Below are positions 32,022 through 43,700 of a stretch of DNA of 64,000 nucleotides, piece after piece. Positions within the stretch are counted from its first letter, which is position 1. Every line of letters begins with the position of its first letter. Below the pieces are notes generated by a model that saw only the letters and a program-made list of their open reading frames with translations, ran no database searches and was not told where the DNA came from. This DNA is from Gracilaria gracilis (taxonomy: Eukaryota; Rhodophyta; Florideophyceae; Gracilariales; Gracilariaceae). Location of the stretch: positions 496,001-560,000 of the forward strand of contig JARGSG010000202.1 in NCBI GenBank assembly GCA_030374805.1, written 5' to 3'. The position numbers and the translations under genes are program-made.

Positions 32022-33194
32022 ATGATTGTGATACCTCTCAAGTCGCAGTACGTCAGTCTCATCGTCACGTTTATATCTGGAGCTTCTGAACTGGCTCTGC
32101 TGTTCGCCATTCTCCGCTGGAACCGTTTGTTTCAGAACAAAAGCCTCGAACGAGGGCGAAAAGTCAATGTACACCAACATCTGAATCGAACAAAATTGCT
32201 GACTGCATTCGCCACAGCACTCTTCCTAATTATCGAAATTGCCAATTCATTCTACAGCGATCCCACCACAATCGAGAGATCGAAGACAAGGCCATGTAGC
32301 TTTCTAGCTTCCGCTGATTTTGGGACGAACGGCTTCGTGGCATCGGATGATGCTCGGGTGAAAGTCACAAACTCAGAGTTTGAGTTTCACCCTATTTCTA
32401 TTTCATGTCTGGAGGGCAACGAAACTGCAGTTAGGCAGCGTGGTGGGAAAATGTTCGAAACGGATGACGGGTTGGTCATCCAATGCACAGAAACGCTGTA
32501 CTCGTTTACTCGCGAGACTGACCTGAACGAAGCGATTCCTGACGATTTCGTCGTGGAATGTGTACCGGCACCGCTACGAAATGCGGAGGAACAAGAACAA
32601 GAAGCGTGCTCATTTGCGTATCGGAAAGGCAGTCGAGTTGCCTTTTCAGATTTCGTCGTAAAAAGCGACCTACCGATTCTTTTGGAACAGCCGGAACTCA
32701 TAGCTGTGTGGCACACAGATGTGGCGTTTGACGTAGTCGGAAAGGAAAGAGAGTTGGCATCCAGAGCAGCATTTCATACGTCCAGAGGTGAGGGAGACGA
32801 CATAGATCTCCGTCGCAAGATTTTTTCTCGAGATGGAGAAAGTATGTGCGAATTTGTGCGAGAAATAGACGCCACCGTGTTGAATGTGACGTTCATGGGC
32901 GCGCTGGCGAGCTTATGGGTCCTGTGTTTGCTCGTGTTCTTGATTAGTTTGCTGTTTCAGTCTCGACTGACGTACGACATGAGCGACCCGTTGGACTGGG
33001 CGACGAAGACGGTTATCGACAGGGACTTAATGGGCGTGGAGAATCCAGAGGCATCGAGCGTGGACGTTAACGGAAGACTGTTTGTGGTCTTGAGTAATTC
33101 AACGGAGACGCCAGATCAATGGCTGGACCCTTCACGTCTTCTCCGCAGACGACACCGTCGCATGGAGAGGAGTACAGACGAGGGGGGAGTCTGA
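32022..33194 (+). CDS. Three-helix membrane protein, member 2 of the pair (390 aa)
   Basis: The first ATG is 32022; it aligns with the start of the minus-strand paralog (IVIPLKSQY). The frame is open to 31923 without an ATG. Helices lie near residues 11-30, 59-78 and 296-320. The large loop has CSFL, CLEG, CTET, CVPA, CSFAY and CEF, lining up with the paralog's Cys. The tail has YDMSDPLDWATKTVI and then a basic extension (RLLRRRHRRMER) missing from the paralog. The function is unknown. An uninterrupted frame and full conservation with the neighbour support a working gene. Confidence 0.82.
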   Translation: MIVIPLKSQYVSLIVTFISGASELALLFAILRWNRLFQNKSLERGRKVNVHQHLNRTKLLTAFATALFLIIEIANSFYSDPTTIERSKTRPCSFLASADFGTNGFVASDDARVKVTNSEFEFHPISISCLEGNETAVRQRGGKMFETDDGLVIQCTETLYSFTRETDLNEAIPDDFVVECVPAPLRNAEEQEQEACSFAYRKGSRVAFSDFVVKSDLPILLEQPELIAVWHTDVAFDVVGKERELASRAAFHTSRGEGDDIDLRRKIFSRDGESMCEFVREIDATVLNVTFMGALASLWVLCLLVFLISLLFQSRLTYDMSDPLDWATKTVIDRDLMGVENPEASSVDVNGRLFVVLSNSTETPDQWLDPSRLLRRRHRRMERSTDEGGV

Positions 33195-33715
33195 GATATT
33201 TTAGTGGATTAATAGCGCCCGATCTTTGTTCTATAATACGATAGCTGTTTTTGTAGACAGAAGCGAAACGAACACATGGCAGGGCTGACCACCAACTGTT
33301 TATGTGGTTCAAGCCTTTTATCATTTGCTTGCGTCTGTTGCTGTTGACATTAGCGCTTACCGTCAAAAGGGTTACTATTGTTCTGTATGATGTTTTCGAA
33401 AGGCTTATGCTGATGCCTAAACAAATAGTTTGTCCCTATTTTCTCCCAAGGAGAAGGTAACATACCTCTACTTCTGGCTTTTCAGGCGACCTCATTGGGC
33501 AACCAACAAAACAGCTTAGAAACAATTGAAACTACTGCATATTTGCGGGGGTTTATAAGCGATTTATTCTGCGTACATGCACCAGAAGGGTATCAGAAGG
33601 TGCAACTTTGGAGCTGCAACTTTTTTAATTCTCAATAGCGACTTCTTCGTGTTCGAGAAGATCATCTCAATGACCTGCAACCGCAACGCCAGCGCTGAGA
33701 GAAGAATCCTTTCCT
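33195..33715. other. Spacer, no gene recognised
   Basis: Between the plus-strand membrane gene and the converging minus-strand gene there are only short ORFs and no repeat. Confidence 0.5.
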
Positions 33716-34807
33716 CTATTCCCTACAAGAGACGCCATAAGTTCTTTTTCCTTTCGAAGACGAGGACGACGAGAGAACCGAAGAGCGACGCCCGGAGGCC
33801 GAATTAGAAGCCCTTGATCCTTGTGTCTTTCGCGATGGCAAACACACCATTCCTCGGTCTTTAGGCTTGCTAAACTCAGAGTAAAGCTCGCAGACGACGG
33901 ACGATGTCTGCCTCGCAAATTCAAAGACCGCGTTACACAGGTCATCACTACCTTCTGACTGAACCCTTGCCGTCTGTGACATGGAAGCAGCTCCATTGAG
34001 CACAGGAGAGATTGTTGCGCATTCATGAGCAACGTACAATGGAGTAATCGTTGAGCTATTTGCTTGTTGTCGAATGAATCCTTGCAATCCGGCGGGTCCT
34101 GGCAAATTCTCAGAGTATGGAAATCCGTCAGATCCTTCCTGATTGCCAGGGTTTAAGAATCCATTGAAAAATGACTCGAGTGAGGGGCCAGTAAAGCTTG
34201 AGCCTTCGCCAGTATTCGGCGCTGTGCTACTGCTTTTGCCGCCGTTGCCCACTGCAGTGGATGATGATGGTGATGTCCCTGGAACACCATTCGAAGAAAC
34301 TGTGCTTTCGCCTTCGGAAAAACCGTAGCTAAAGTTTGGAAAGCCGTCAGAGAATGATTCGAATGAGAGGCTTCCATAGCTTGAACCATGGGCATTCGCC
34401 GAAGCTGTGCTGCTGCTCTCGCCCAATGAAGAGGATTTGGATGATGAGGATGATGTAGCATGAGCACTTTTCGTACCAGAGGCTGTGGCAGTACTCGATG
34501 ACGCTGTCCTCCCGTCTCCGGTGAAAGTATCGCTATTTACTTCTGAGTGGCCCGAGTCAAATTGTGAAGGATCAGGGCTGGACAACGCAGTGGGTGAATC
34601 TTCCAAATCAATCTTTTCGGCTGTAAGAAGAATAACATTTGATGTCGAGAGAGTATACGGTATGTACATGCCTTTGGTGCAGTTGTAACAGTTTAGATCT
34701 TCGTCAATGCAAGTTTCCACCTCCCCGCTTTCACAGGTTATGTACACTGCCGTCACATATGAAACAAGCACAGCGACGATTGTCATCAACTGCAGACATG
34801 ACGACAT
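33716..34807 (-). CDS. Secreted Ser/Gly-rich protein (363 aa)
   Basis: I choose the ATG at 34807 because it is followed by a typical signal peptide (MSSCLQLMTIVAVLVSYVTA). The frame is open further upstream to 34927, which would place this helix internally. After the signal comes a short Cys cluster (CESGEVETC, CYNC), then about 200 residues of low-complexity Ser, Gly, Thr and Ala with phrases like ESFSDGFPNFSYGF and ESFFNGF repeated. A C-terminal part with four spaced Cys and a Ser/Arg-rich tail follows. It looks like an extracellular or cell-surface protein. No family is recognised. A TATTTATT element lies about 95 bp upstream of the ATG. Confidence 0.65.
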   Translation of the reverse strand: MSSCLQLMTIVAVLVSYVTAVYITCESGEVETCIDEDLNCYNCTKGMYIPYTLSTSNVILLTAEKIDLEDSPTALSSPDPSQFDSGHSEVNSDTFTGDGRTASSSTATASGTKSAHATSSSSSKSSSLGESSSTASANAHGSSYGSLSFESFSDGFPNFSYGFSEGESTVSSNGVPGTSPSSSTAVGNGGKSSSTAPNTGEGSSFTGPSLESFFNGFLNPGNQEGSDGFPYSENLPGPAGLQGFIRQQANSSTITPLYVAHECATISPVLNGAASMSQTARVQSEGSDDLCNAVFEFARQTSSVVCELYSEFSKPKDRGMVCLPSRKTQGSRASNSASGRRSSVLSSSSSSKGKRTYGVSCRE

Positions 34808-35928
34808 GATGCATACGATGTGGAGCTGAACCTTGGGAAAGCAATAGATGGGGTTTTGTTTGCAGTGAAAGACGTCCCGGACGAATGCAGACAGACGAAG
34901 ATGGAATAAATAGGACCACAACCCCACAGGATTGACCTTTACGGGAGAGGATCAAGGAAGTGAATGGGGTTTGTAGCCTGATGCAATGCCAACAATCTAA
35001 ACTACAGAGAGCTCTTAACGATAATACTATACAGTAGTTTGACACAAGTTGATACACTAGGCTAGTAAGGGTACCCCTGGGTAGTAGGCTAGTAAGGGTA
35101 GCTGGCTTTGTATCCTGATGGAATGCCAGCAATCAATGATCCAGTACGTTTGCAGGCTGGGCGTTTGGATCCTCTTCGGTTGAAAGTATCTTACTCTGGC
35201 AACCAAAACAACAATGACATTGCAGGTGTGTCCATGTGTGTGCGGTCAGCAGGAGCCCCCTCTAACCTTTCTTTGTATCGGAAGTAACGCTACCACCTAC
35301 AATGAAATTAACCCATTTCAAGTTTGAACAACTCTCTCTAGCGACAGCAGTAGAGCGCGAACTATGTCGTGCTGATGCCTGTGTAAAAAGCGCAAGTCAG
35401 AACCTGCTCCAATTCACTCTTCTTGTCATCAACAAAGCGACGTATACAAGCAGTCATTGAGAAGCTGTCCGTACCCACACAGTACAGCTGACACATGCAT
35501 TCCCTGATGGTCCTCTGGGTTGTAGTGGCAACAGCCCTTCTCCCATGAACATCCAGGGCCGTTCCCAGACCCCCCCCCCCCCGGAAAGGCTACGTTCGCC
35601 CGGGGAGTACTGCCTCGTATACACACAAACAATTCCCCGTGAAGTGTTCGATACTTCTGCCCCGTCCGTATTCCGTAATTGCACACCCACAATCTACATC
35701 GCACCAAATCGCACTTGTGTGGAGGCCGAGAACCATCAGCCTGTGCTTCCCTTGTGCGTATCCACCACGTAACCATTGAGCTCATAGCTTTCTATTGGGG
35801 CTCATGTGCTTCATTTAAACACGCAGTCATAAGTTACTATCAATTTTCATGTTCGAATGACCTCGGGGACACTCAATTCGAGAAATGAGAACCATTCCCA
35901 ACTTAGGGTTTTCAATGTCGAACTACAT
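34808..35928. other. Spacer with short direct repeat and C run
   Basis: No gene is recognised. A 28-bp segment at 34971-34998 recurs with few changes at 35108-35135. A run of 13 C lies at 35570-35582. The segment at about 35055-35100 has a short tandem containing GGCTAGTAAGGGTA. Confidence 0.5.
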
Positions 35929-37686
35929 TTAAAACGATGTTGGGTCTATTCCAAGCACACTTTCTATATTGTCCACATAATGTGCTCCTTCTACTTCAAT
36001 TCCGTAGATTGTGAGAGACTCCCGGTCGGGCTCCAAATGATCTTTTGCGTAAGCCGAAAACGTTTTACCGTTTGCGCTGGGAATTAGGTTAACTAGCATG
36101 TTTCCTAGCCCCCCTTTGGAGACCTTACCTCCTCCGCCAACAAAACATGATCCCTGCGTCGCATACATCGTCCCGTATGGATGCTGCGCTGGACCAAAAG
36201 CAATCCACCTCTCGCGTGCGGCAGCGTTTTTACCTTCTCTAGGTTTCATTCCAATCACATAAGCAATCACATGGGATGGGGCAGATCGTAAATGATCTTT
36301 TGCCGATGCAAACCATCCAAGAGAACTCCCCTCAGTAGGAGCACTAGTCACTAACAAACTTCCTGGCTTATTCCAAACGGTGTTTGCTCCACCACCAGTT
36401 ACCATATATCCTAGGGAACTGGGCAGGAACGCGGTAGCTCTTGGATGCGCCGCCTTCGATGATGTTGCCTCTCGCACAATTACGTCCCAAGAGTCGAAGG
36501 GATCCCACAGAGCAACTGCAAACGCCTGAATCTTTCCTTCGTCAGATCGAAGATGGTCCTTGCACTGTGCAGACCATCCTACCGGGATTCCTCCCTCCAA
36601 AATCGGGTATGATTTAGTTAACAGCTGTCCAGACGCGAAGTATTGCACCTCAGCTCCCCCGCTGATCACTTTCCACCCCCTAGGCACGTAAACTTGAGCC
36701 TCCGGATGTGCAAGTCTACCAACTGCGTCCAGTGACGGGCTTTCGAATCGTTTCAAAATCATAGATCGTTTTCCAAATATCTGCTCGTAGTAGTCCTTCA
36801 CACGCCTCGATTGAGCGTCATTCTGAATCAGTTCCCATATTGGAACTACACCCTGGGACAAGAAATTAATAGCCTGAGAATTGGACTCAGTAGACTTGAA
36901 CCAGTTGGATTCTGCATCTTCGCCGAGATTGAACGTTCCACCTTTGACAATAAGACCCTCAACTGACTCCACTCGTTCCGCCATGCCTTTTTCTGCAGTT
37001 GTAAGGGAGAATGAGCCTTCCAGGAAAGACTTGAAGCTGGCATCAGCGGCATTTGAGAATTCGCTCTCCGATGAAAACTTGGATTTCGAGGATGCAGACC
37101 AAAGCTCCAGCATTCCCCCGAAAACAAGACCAGTAGTGACATGCGTTCCGTACGTTAAGAAAATTTGTTGTGGTGTCTCAGAAGCAAGATGAAGTGCCAC
37201 GATGGGCAATACAAGTTCTCTTAGGAAAGGTATGGAAGGGTCTACCACTCGCAAATGACCACGCTGAATGACTGTAGCGACTCGAGAAAAGAAGTAATCG
37301 GAGCGGTGAGTGATCTCAAACTTGAAATGCATGGCCACATTTGCTCTGAATTCTGAGAAACTGCCTCCCACTGATATATCCCTTTTCAAAGAGACTGAAA
37401 GCTTATTGAAATCATTTGCCACTCGTTTCTCTCTTGTATGGTTGTCTAACTCAAGCATAGTTGTTCTCTGGCGAACTAGACGCCCATTCTTCTCAACAAG
37501 AGGACCGAGATCCAAAACACGAGAATGAACTCGAGAAAAGCCAAAAGTTCCATCGTAAGGACGAAAGCCAAATCCCACTGTATCCCATGTGTCCAAAGCG
37601 TGTGATGAGGAACACAAGACGCCCCATAACAGGAAGATTGAAAGTGTGAAACAGCGATGGAATGAGAAGTTCATGGGAAGCTCCAT
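35929..37686 (-). CDS. Secreted MACPF-domain protein with three C-terminal repeats (585 aa)
   Basis: The ATG at 37686 is followed by a signal peptide ending near residue 30. The MACPF/perforin domain spans about residues 35-310 and contains the family signature as YGTHVTTGLVFGG (179-191), with Val in place of the usual Tyr/Phe. It is followed by three related repeats of about 66-69 residues at 326-394, 413-480 and 501-566, each starting HP and each with a late KDHL motif. These may be a binding or targeting module. MACPF proteins form membrane pores in defence or attack, or act in development. The role here cannot be told from sequence. Single exon, intact, and oriented the same way as its secreted neighbour. 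Confidence 0.85.
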   Translation of the reverse strand: MELPMNFSFHRCFTLSIFLLWGVLCSSSHALDTWDTVGFGFRPYDGTFGFSRVHSRVLDLGPLVEKNGRLVRQRTTMLELDNHTREKRVANDFNKLSVSLKRDISVGGSFSEFRANVAMHFKFEITHRSDYFFSRVATVIQRGHLRVVDPSIPFLRELVLPIVALHLASETPQQIFLTYGTHVTTGLVFGGMLELWSASSKSKFSSESEFSNAADASFKSFLEGSFSLTTAEKGMAERVESVEGLIVKGGTFNLGEDAESNWFKSTESNSQAINFLSQGVVPIWELIQNDAQSRRVKDYYEQIFGKRSMILKRFESPSLDAVGRLAHPEAQVYVPRGWKVISGGAEVQYFASGQLLTKSYPILEGGIPVGWSAQCKDHLRSDEGKIQAFAVALWDPFDSWDVIVREATSSKAAHPRATAFLPSSLGYMVTGGGANTVWNKPGSLLVTSAPTEGSSLGWFASAKDHLRSAPSHVIAYVIGMKPREGKNAAARERWIAFGPAQHPYGTMYATQGSCFVGGGGKVSKGGLGNMLVNLIPSANGKTFSAYAKDHLEPDRESLTIYGIEVEGAHYVDNIESVLGIDPTSF

Positions 37687-39874
37687 GGATGATTGAAAAT
37701 GAGCAAGTGCAGAATACCGGAATCTGGGGATCTTAAGTATGGTTAAATTTCCCGGGTCGTTGCCTGTGAAAGCTTGATGTTAAAAAATGCATGCAATGAC
37801 ATTCAAGACAGTGGTCAGTGCGGCCACGTCCAAGCTTGTGTAGGATTCACGTATTGCTGTATCTCCGTCAAAACCCGATAAGCATTGCTTTTCAACTTAG
37901 AAGCACAACTGCAATGTCCGATTTCTTGTTCAAACGAAGAAATCAAGAGAAAACTTACCAACAATCATAGCTACATAGCAATACAGGTTGAATTCATCCA
38001 GCAATACATCCACCAGTTGGGCTCTTGTTTGAGTCTCACATAGATAGCTTCGTATTTCTATCTTTTGTGTGAGAGGAACGCAAAATGATTGCTTGTTGTT
38101 ATAACACGCCGGAGACACGAAATGAACGGGTTGTGTTTATTCGGTACTGTATTCAAATACTTTTAAAGATCCTACAGCATACCCCGATCAGGTATATGTC
38201 CAAACCTTAAGTGTACAAGGCAGCCCATATTTTTGGGACTTTTTTGTAGAAAGGCCGTATTTCCGCAACCAAACCACTATTTCTGCCCATTAGAAGCTTA
38301 ATCTGTTAGAAAAACAAATAGCTAGACCTACTGGGAAGTGCGGGAAAAATCAAAAATGAAACCATTCAAGAATAAAGAGCGTACTAGCTCTCTATTGCTT
38401 CCAATAATTTGCGTTCTAGAGAGCAGGGAACTGTTAGCTGTGACCCACAATATGACAAAAAAGTCTTGAAGACACCATTTTGCAATTCTAACAAGAAAAA
38501 GAGTGAATTTTGGTTTGAGTTTTACTTTTGGAGATATTCTAACTTAGGAATGTCAAAAAGTGGTTCTCCATTTTGGATACATATTTCAACCAAAGAAGCA
38601 GCTGCAATAAAACAACTAGAGTGCCGTCGTAAACAGTGTCTAAAGAGTTTTTCTAACACTAAGAAATGTTTCCATCGCCTATTCCAAGTTTCGTGCCTCG
38701 TCTAGATAAGTTGGTTAAGTTGCTTTGCGTTCTCAGAAAGACTGATAGCCAAAACACAACGGCAGTGATTGCATCCTTCATCCCATAAAACACGTTTGTT
38801 CATTAGCAATTGGCCCACTATTTCGGTCTCGAATATTCGCATATCTGGATGAAGACCACACAGAAAGTCTCCTTAAATCCAAACAATATCTTTTCTCTTT
38901 ATCAAAATTCCAACCTCATACCGCAGTCCCGCACTTCTAAAATTATGAGAAAACCAAGCAGAAGAAGTATTTGATGGTTCTAAAATTCTGCAATCCGTTC
39001 CGTCAACCGAAATGTAGCATTCTAAGTACTTTTGTTCTGAAATCCGACTTCCGCATTTGATCTGGTTGCATTTGTTGGAGCCAAATTAGCTAGAGTTTGT
39101 ACCATAATTTAATTGTACCACATTCATTTTTGAAATAAGATTAACACACAGCCAACATAAATTTTCGATATATTTTAGAATCCATTCCTGCAAACAGGCA
39201 AGTGACAAACTCTTTTCAGTAATGTTGAAAGAAAAAACGGCCCACAAAAGATGCTTCGGCTGGCTGTTAGACGGCAACTGAAAACGAATCGTATTGCATA
39301 TACGGGCTGTGTTGATGTAGTCAATACCAAAACAAAAAATTATAGAATGTGTATGGTAGAGAAGAATATGCATGTTTCGATCGATTAAGTATTGCCATAC
39401 TGGCTTCCTTGGACACTGGAGACGTCCCTTGGCGTTTTCATTTGATCATGACTGAAAATAACCTCAGACATTCGTAACATGCGAACAAACGCGGAATTTG
39501 TAGATATATACACATTAAAGCTTAAACAACACGGATCAAAGTACATTCTCAATCTGCCGTAGTTTTCTCAAGTGTAGAAATTTAATTACACGCACATAGA
39601 AAACCCCTAAATTTGGTCTTCTTAAATACCTGATGAATCCTCATAACCTTTGCGATTCTTCATATGTTTCCGAGATTGCGAAAGTTATGTTATGCAGCAT
39701 AGAGCCTTCTTTTCGTAATTTGTTGTATCATGTAATAAAACCCCCTTACAAAGAGGAATTGCACAGAAGATACCTTTATTGTTCAAATTAATGCACACTC
39801 TCTCTGTGGAGCAACGCCACTCGCGGTACGTAGCATTTTTAAAGAGTCATATTCACCTTACTAGTGATGGTAGC
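37687..39874. other. AT-rich spacer, no gene recognised
   Basis: About 2.2 kb with short ORFs only and no domain. The last five bases (39870-39874, gtagc) are the left target duplication of the next retroelement. Confidence 0.55.
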
Positions 39875-40719
39875 TGAGAACACCATTTTGGTAGAAGAAA
39901 TGGTGCGGGTGATGACAAACCCAAGGGCGGGGGGACACAAACACAAAGTAAAGGAAACACAACAGAAAGTGCTCTCGAGAGTACCAGCCCAACACGCTGC
40001 GTAGCGATAGTAGGCAAGAGTCCGTAGTAAACACACAAAGTGCACAAAGTAGCAACGACGAAGCTGAGACGTGTACCAAGTAGAAGCCGCAGCACGACCA
40101 AAAATAATAGGTCTAGTGCTGGCAGGAACAGACACGAAACGACAACAGAAAAGCAGAAGCTCTCTCTCGCAGGACCGAACGTAGGTCACTTGCGGAAAAC
40201 GACACTTCTAAGGCTGAAGCACAAGACAGACCCAAACAAGGGGTATTGCAATTCAGACCCTTGTCGGGAGAAAGCGGGAGACCAACCGCCAAAGGGGGGA
40301 AGAAAAGGCTGAAGAGGGGGGAGAGAAACGACAAAAGGGAGCAAGACAGAGTTTGCTGTGAAAAATGGTGGGGGGTCGTCGAGAAAGGGGAAGTGGTCTG
40401 GCCTGAGTTGGTCAGGGGGCGACCAACTCGGCCCTTTTATACGCAATTGAACCTTCAAAACTAGACTCTAAACGCATTTCTACTTTCGATAACCAATGAG
40501 CTGGTCACTACTGCAACATATCCCCCGTCTCTGCCACTCACCGCGGAGGCAGTGGCGCTTAAGTAGACAGGGGGAGCCGGCGAGGACCATGCGGTTCACT
40601 CCCGTGCACCATGCGTAGAAAACTAAAATATCCATAAAATATCCAAGTAGAGAAACTTGTAGAATTACACTTGTGTCCAACACGTGCACCGCACACGCTG
40701 CACGGAAACACGTGCCACA
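39875..40719 (-). repeat. Element E 3' LTR
   Basis: It runs TGAGAACACC to CACGTGCCACA on the plus strand, near-identical to 45061-45905. It contains CTCGAGAGTACCA at 39974-39986, the complement of the element's own primer-binding sequence. Confidence 0.93.
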
Positions 40720-40785
40720 CACTCCCAAACCCAGCGGGAGCAACACCGAGCGACCAAGAAAAAGGGAAACGGGGACATGTTCTAG

Positions 40786-43700
40786 TTACTTCACGGATGT
40801 GTCAAACACGCCAGTCCCAGAACAGTACACGATCTCGAATTCGTACCCGGCGAAAATATCCAACCAACGGGTGTGGCGTCCACGTACGTCCTTCTTCTGG
40901 AAGCGATACCTCAGGGCCTGATGATCCGTCACCAACTGGAATGGCTTCGATCCAAGAAGGTAGATGCGAAACTTCTTCAGGGCAAACACGACTGCCAAAG
41001 CCTCCTTTTCGCAAACCGAGTAATTCTGTTCAGACTTGTTCATTGTCCTGCTTGCGTACTGGACCGGGTGAAACATTCCATCCTCCTTCTTCTGAGCCAA
41101 GACAGCCCCCAAAGACCGGGTGGAGGCGTCTGTCTCGACACGAAAAGGGGCCTCAAAGTTCAGAAAAGCGAGAACCGGGGGGCAAACAAGCTTCTTCTTC
41201 AACTCTTCAAACGCTTCCCTCATCTCGGGGGTGAACTCCAGCCTCTTCTTGCCTGTTGTAGCAGCGTGAAAGGGGGCAGAGGTCTGTGAAAACCCTTTGA
41301 TGAAGCGCCTGTAGTAGCTCGCGAGGCCCAGAAAACTCCTAAGCTCAGTTGTCGCCGAAGGTAGAGGGGCATCCTGAATCGCTTCAATCTTCTTCATGTC
41401 CACGGATACTCCACCAGCCTCGATGACGTGTCCAAGAAGGTGGATCCTGGGCTGGGCGAAGTCGCACTTGCTGATCTTCAGCTTCAGCCCATGCGAAGCG
41501 ATGAGCTTCAGCACTTCTGAAACATGACGAACATGCTCCTCCATGGTCTTCGAGAATATGACCACGTCGTCAATGCACACACGTGCAAACGCAATGCGAC
41601 CGAGAATGGAATCCATCAACCTTTGGAACGTCGATGGGGCATTCATCAGGCCAAAGGGCATGACTTCGAACTGGAAAGTCCCTTGGCGACAAACAAAAGT
41701 GGTCATCTCTTCGCAACGTGGCGACATGCCGATCTGCCAGTATCCGGAGAACAAATCCAGCGTCGTGAAGAACGAGCAACCGCCGAGGTCATCGAAGATC
41801 TGATCCATATGGGGGAGGGGCCAACGATCTGGTTTCATGATCTGGTTCAAGGCTCTGTAGTCGACGCAGAACCTCGGTCTGCCATCCTTCTTCGTGGCAA
41901 TGACAACGGGGAAGGACCAGGCTGACGAGCATGGACGCACAATCCCAGCCGCGAGCATCTTGTCCACCTCCTTTCGGACCACTTCGTCATGCTTTGGTGG
42001 CAATCGACGGAGACGTGACCGGATTGGAGTATTGTCGGTAATCTCGAAGTCGTGCAACACGGGCACATGAGATGGTCGGAGGTCATAGAGGGACCACGCA
42101 ACGATATCTGTGGCACAAAGAACAGACAAAAATTCCTGCTGAACCGTCTCGGGGAGATGCATCAATCGATCAAGAATGACCTGTTTCTGGTCGGTGTCTG
42201 GGGGGAAGTCTCGGCGATCAAAGGCGCGCCCATGCTCATCACGGGCGACGGTGTCATGAAGGGAGTACTCCACCTCGTGTGCTACGCAGACTTCACTCTC
42301 AGAAGCGAGCACAAGACCATGGGGCACTGCAGGGGTTTCTCTTCCGCCCTGTCCTTGACGGGGTGAAGCTGGGCCGTCCTCGGATGTCTGAAAGCCATTT
42401 TGAGCCCCAGTGAAATCTCGGGAACCACTGGGAGCTCCACCTCCTTCAGGGATGTGATACTCGACTGGGGCGGATATCTGATTCTGGGGGAAGTAGATGT
42501 TCATGCCCCCAAAATCATCCTGGAGAAGCTCACCTTGAGCACCAAAAGGCAAGCTATCCGTAGTGACCGATGGAAAGGGGTCACCAGGATGACCTAAGCG
42601 GCGCCTTCTGACCTTGAGGTAGAGAACGTCTTGGCGATCTGGCTCCCCCCCATCTCGGCGTGGGAGAAGGCGAACCTCGTCGCGGATCGGAACTGTCAGA
42701 CCAGGGTCGTCGAACACAAACGGGTGTGGCTCAAACGGTACGTGCAAAGCTGGGTTAGCCTCACCCACTTCGTCTTCGCTATCTTCATCATCTTCATCTT
42801 CCTCTTCATCTTCGTCTTCATCTTCATCTTCTCCTTCATCTTCATCTTCTTCTTCATCCTCTTCGTCAGATTCACCTTCATCTTCGGTGGCTTCCGCGTC
42901 TTCGTAGCGCCTGTTGTCGTTGAGAGGGAGATCACGCAATTGTGCCAGGACACGTTCGTCGGTCGTCGAGGGTGGCGGAGGCGGCGCACGAGCACCAACC
43001 TGACGCAAGCCAACCAGCTCTGCGGCCCGGGACTCCGGGTCTTGACTGGTGTCCCCGACTTGCTCCTCTCGATTGTCATGCTCAGAGTCTTGAGACCCAT
43101 TTAGATCCATTGTCGGGCGATCACCCTCCAAAGTGACGAGAGTGACCTCCGGGCCCAAAGCATGTCCGTCGAAGAAAACTTCGTCCTCCTCAATCGCTGC
43201 GAACAGACTATCCCCTTCGGAGGGGAAATCATACCCTTCCTCATCGGAATCTGACGTAAAGTCCTCACTATCTGTGCCAGAAACCGGCACAAACTCGTCG
43301 ATCCCAGCGCGCTCGTAGTCTAGTCCGAGTAGAATTGGCGAGCCCTCATACACCATCTTCACCTCCTGTGTGCTGATGTCGATGCAGGCTTGCATCGCCT
43401 CCAAGGTGGGAAAGCCGATGATGAGGTCAAACGGGGGCCTTTCGATGACTAGAAATTCGAGTGGAACTCTCACAGAATCGAAAACAACAGGGACATCATG
43501 GAGCGTACCGCGAACCAAAGCGACGTCACCGTTCGCCACGCGAATCTGACGATCGGTGGGCTTAGGCTTGAGTGAAAGCTTCTCGGCCAGTTCAGAAGAC
43601 ATGAGATTGGGGATTGCCCCAGAATCCAGCAGAGCCTGTGCGGGAGTCCCATACACCTTCACGGGGACCACTTTGAGGCGTGCTCCCTTCATGGAGGTCT

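Noticed and set aside
35570..35582. Run of 13 C as a functional element
   Set aside because: A single homopolymer in spacer DNA with no other signal; may also be prone to assembly error.
42631..43104. 157-aa plus-strand ORF with a strongly hydrophobic stretch (Ile/Phe runs)
   Set aside because: It is the antisense of the Asp/Glu-only tract of the polyprotein, which automatically reads as Ile/Phe/Leu; not a membrane protein.
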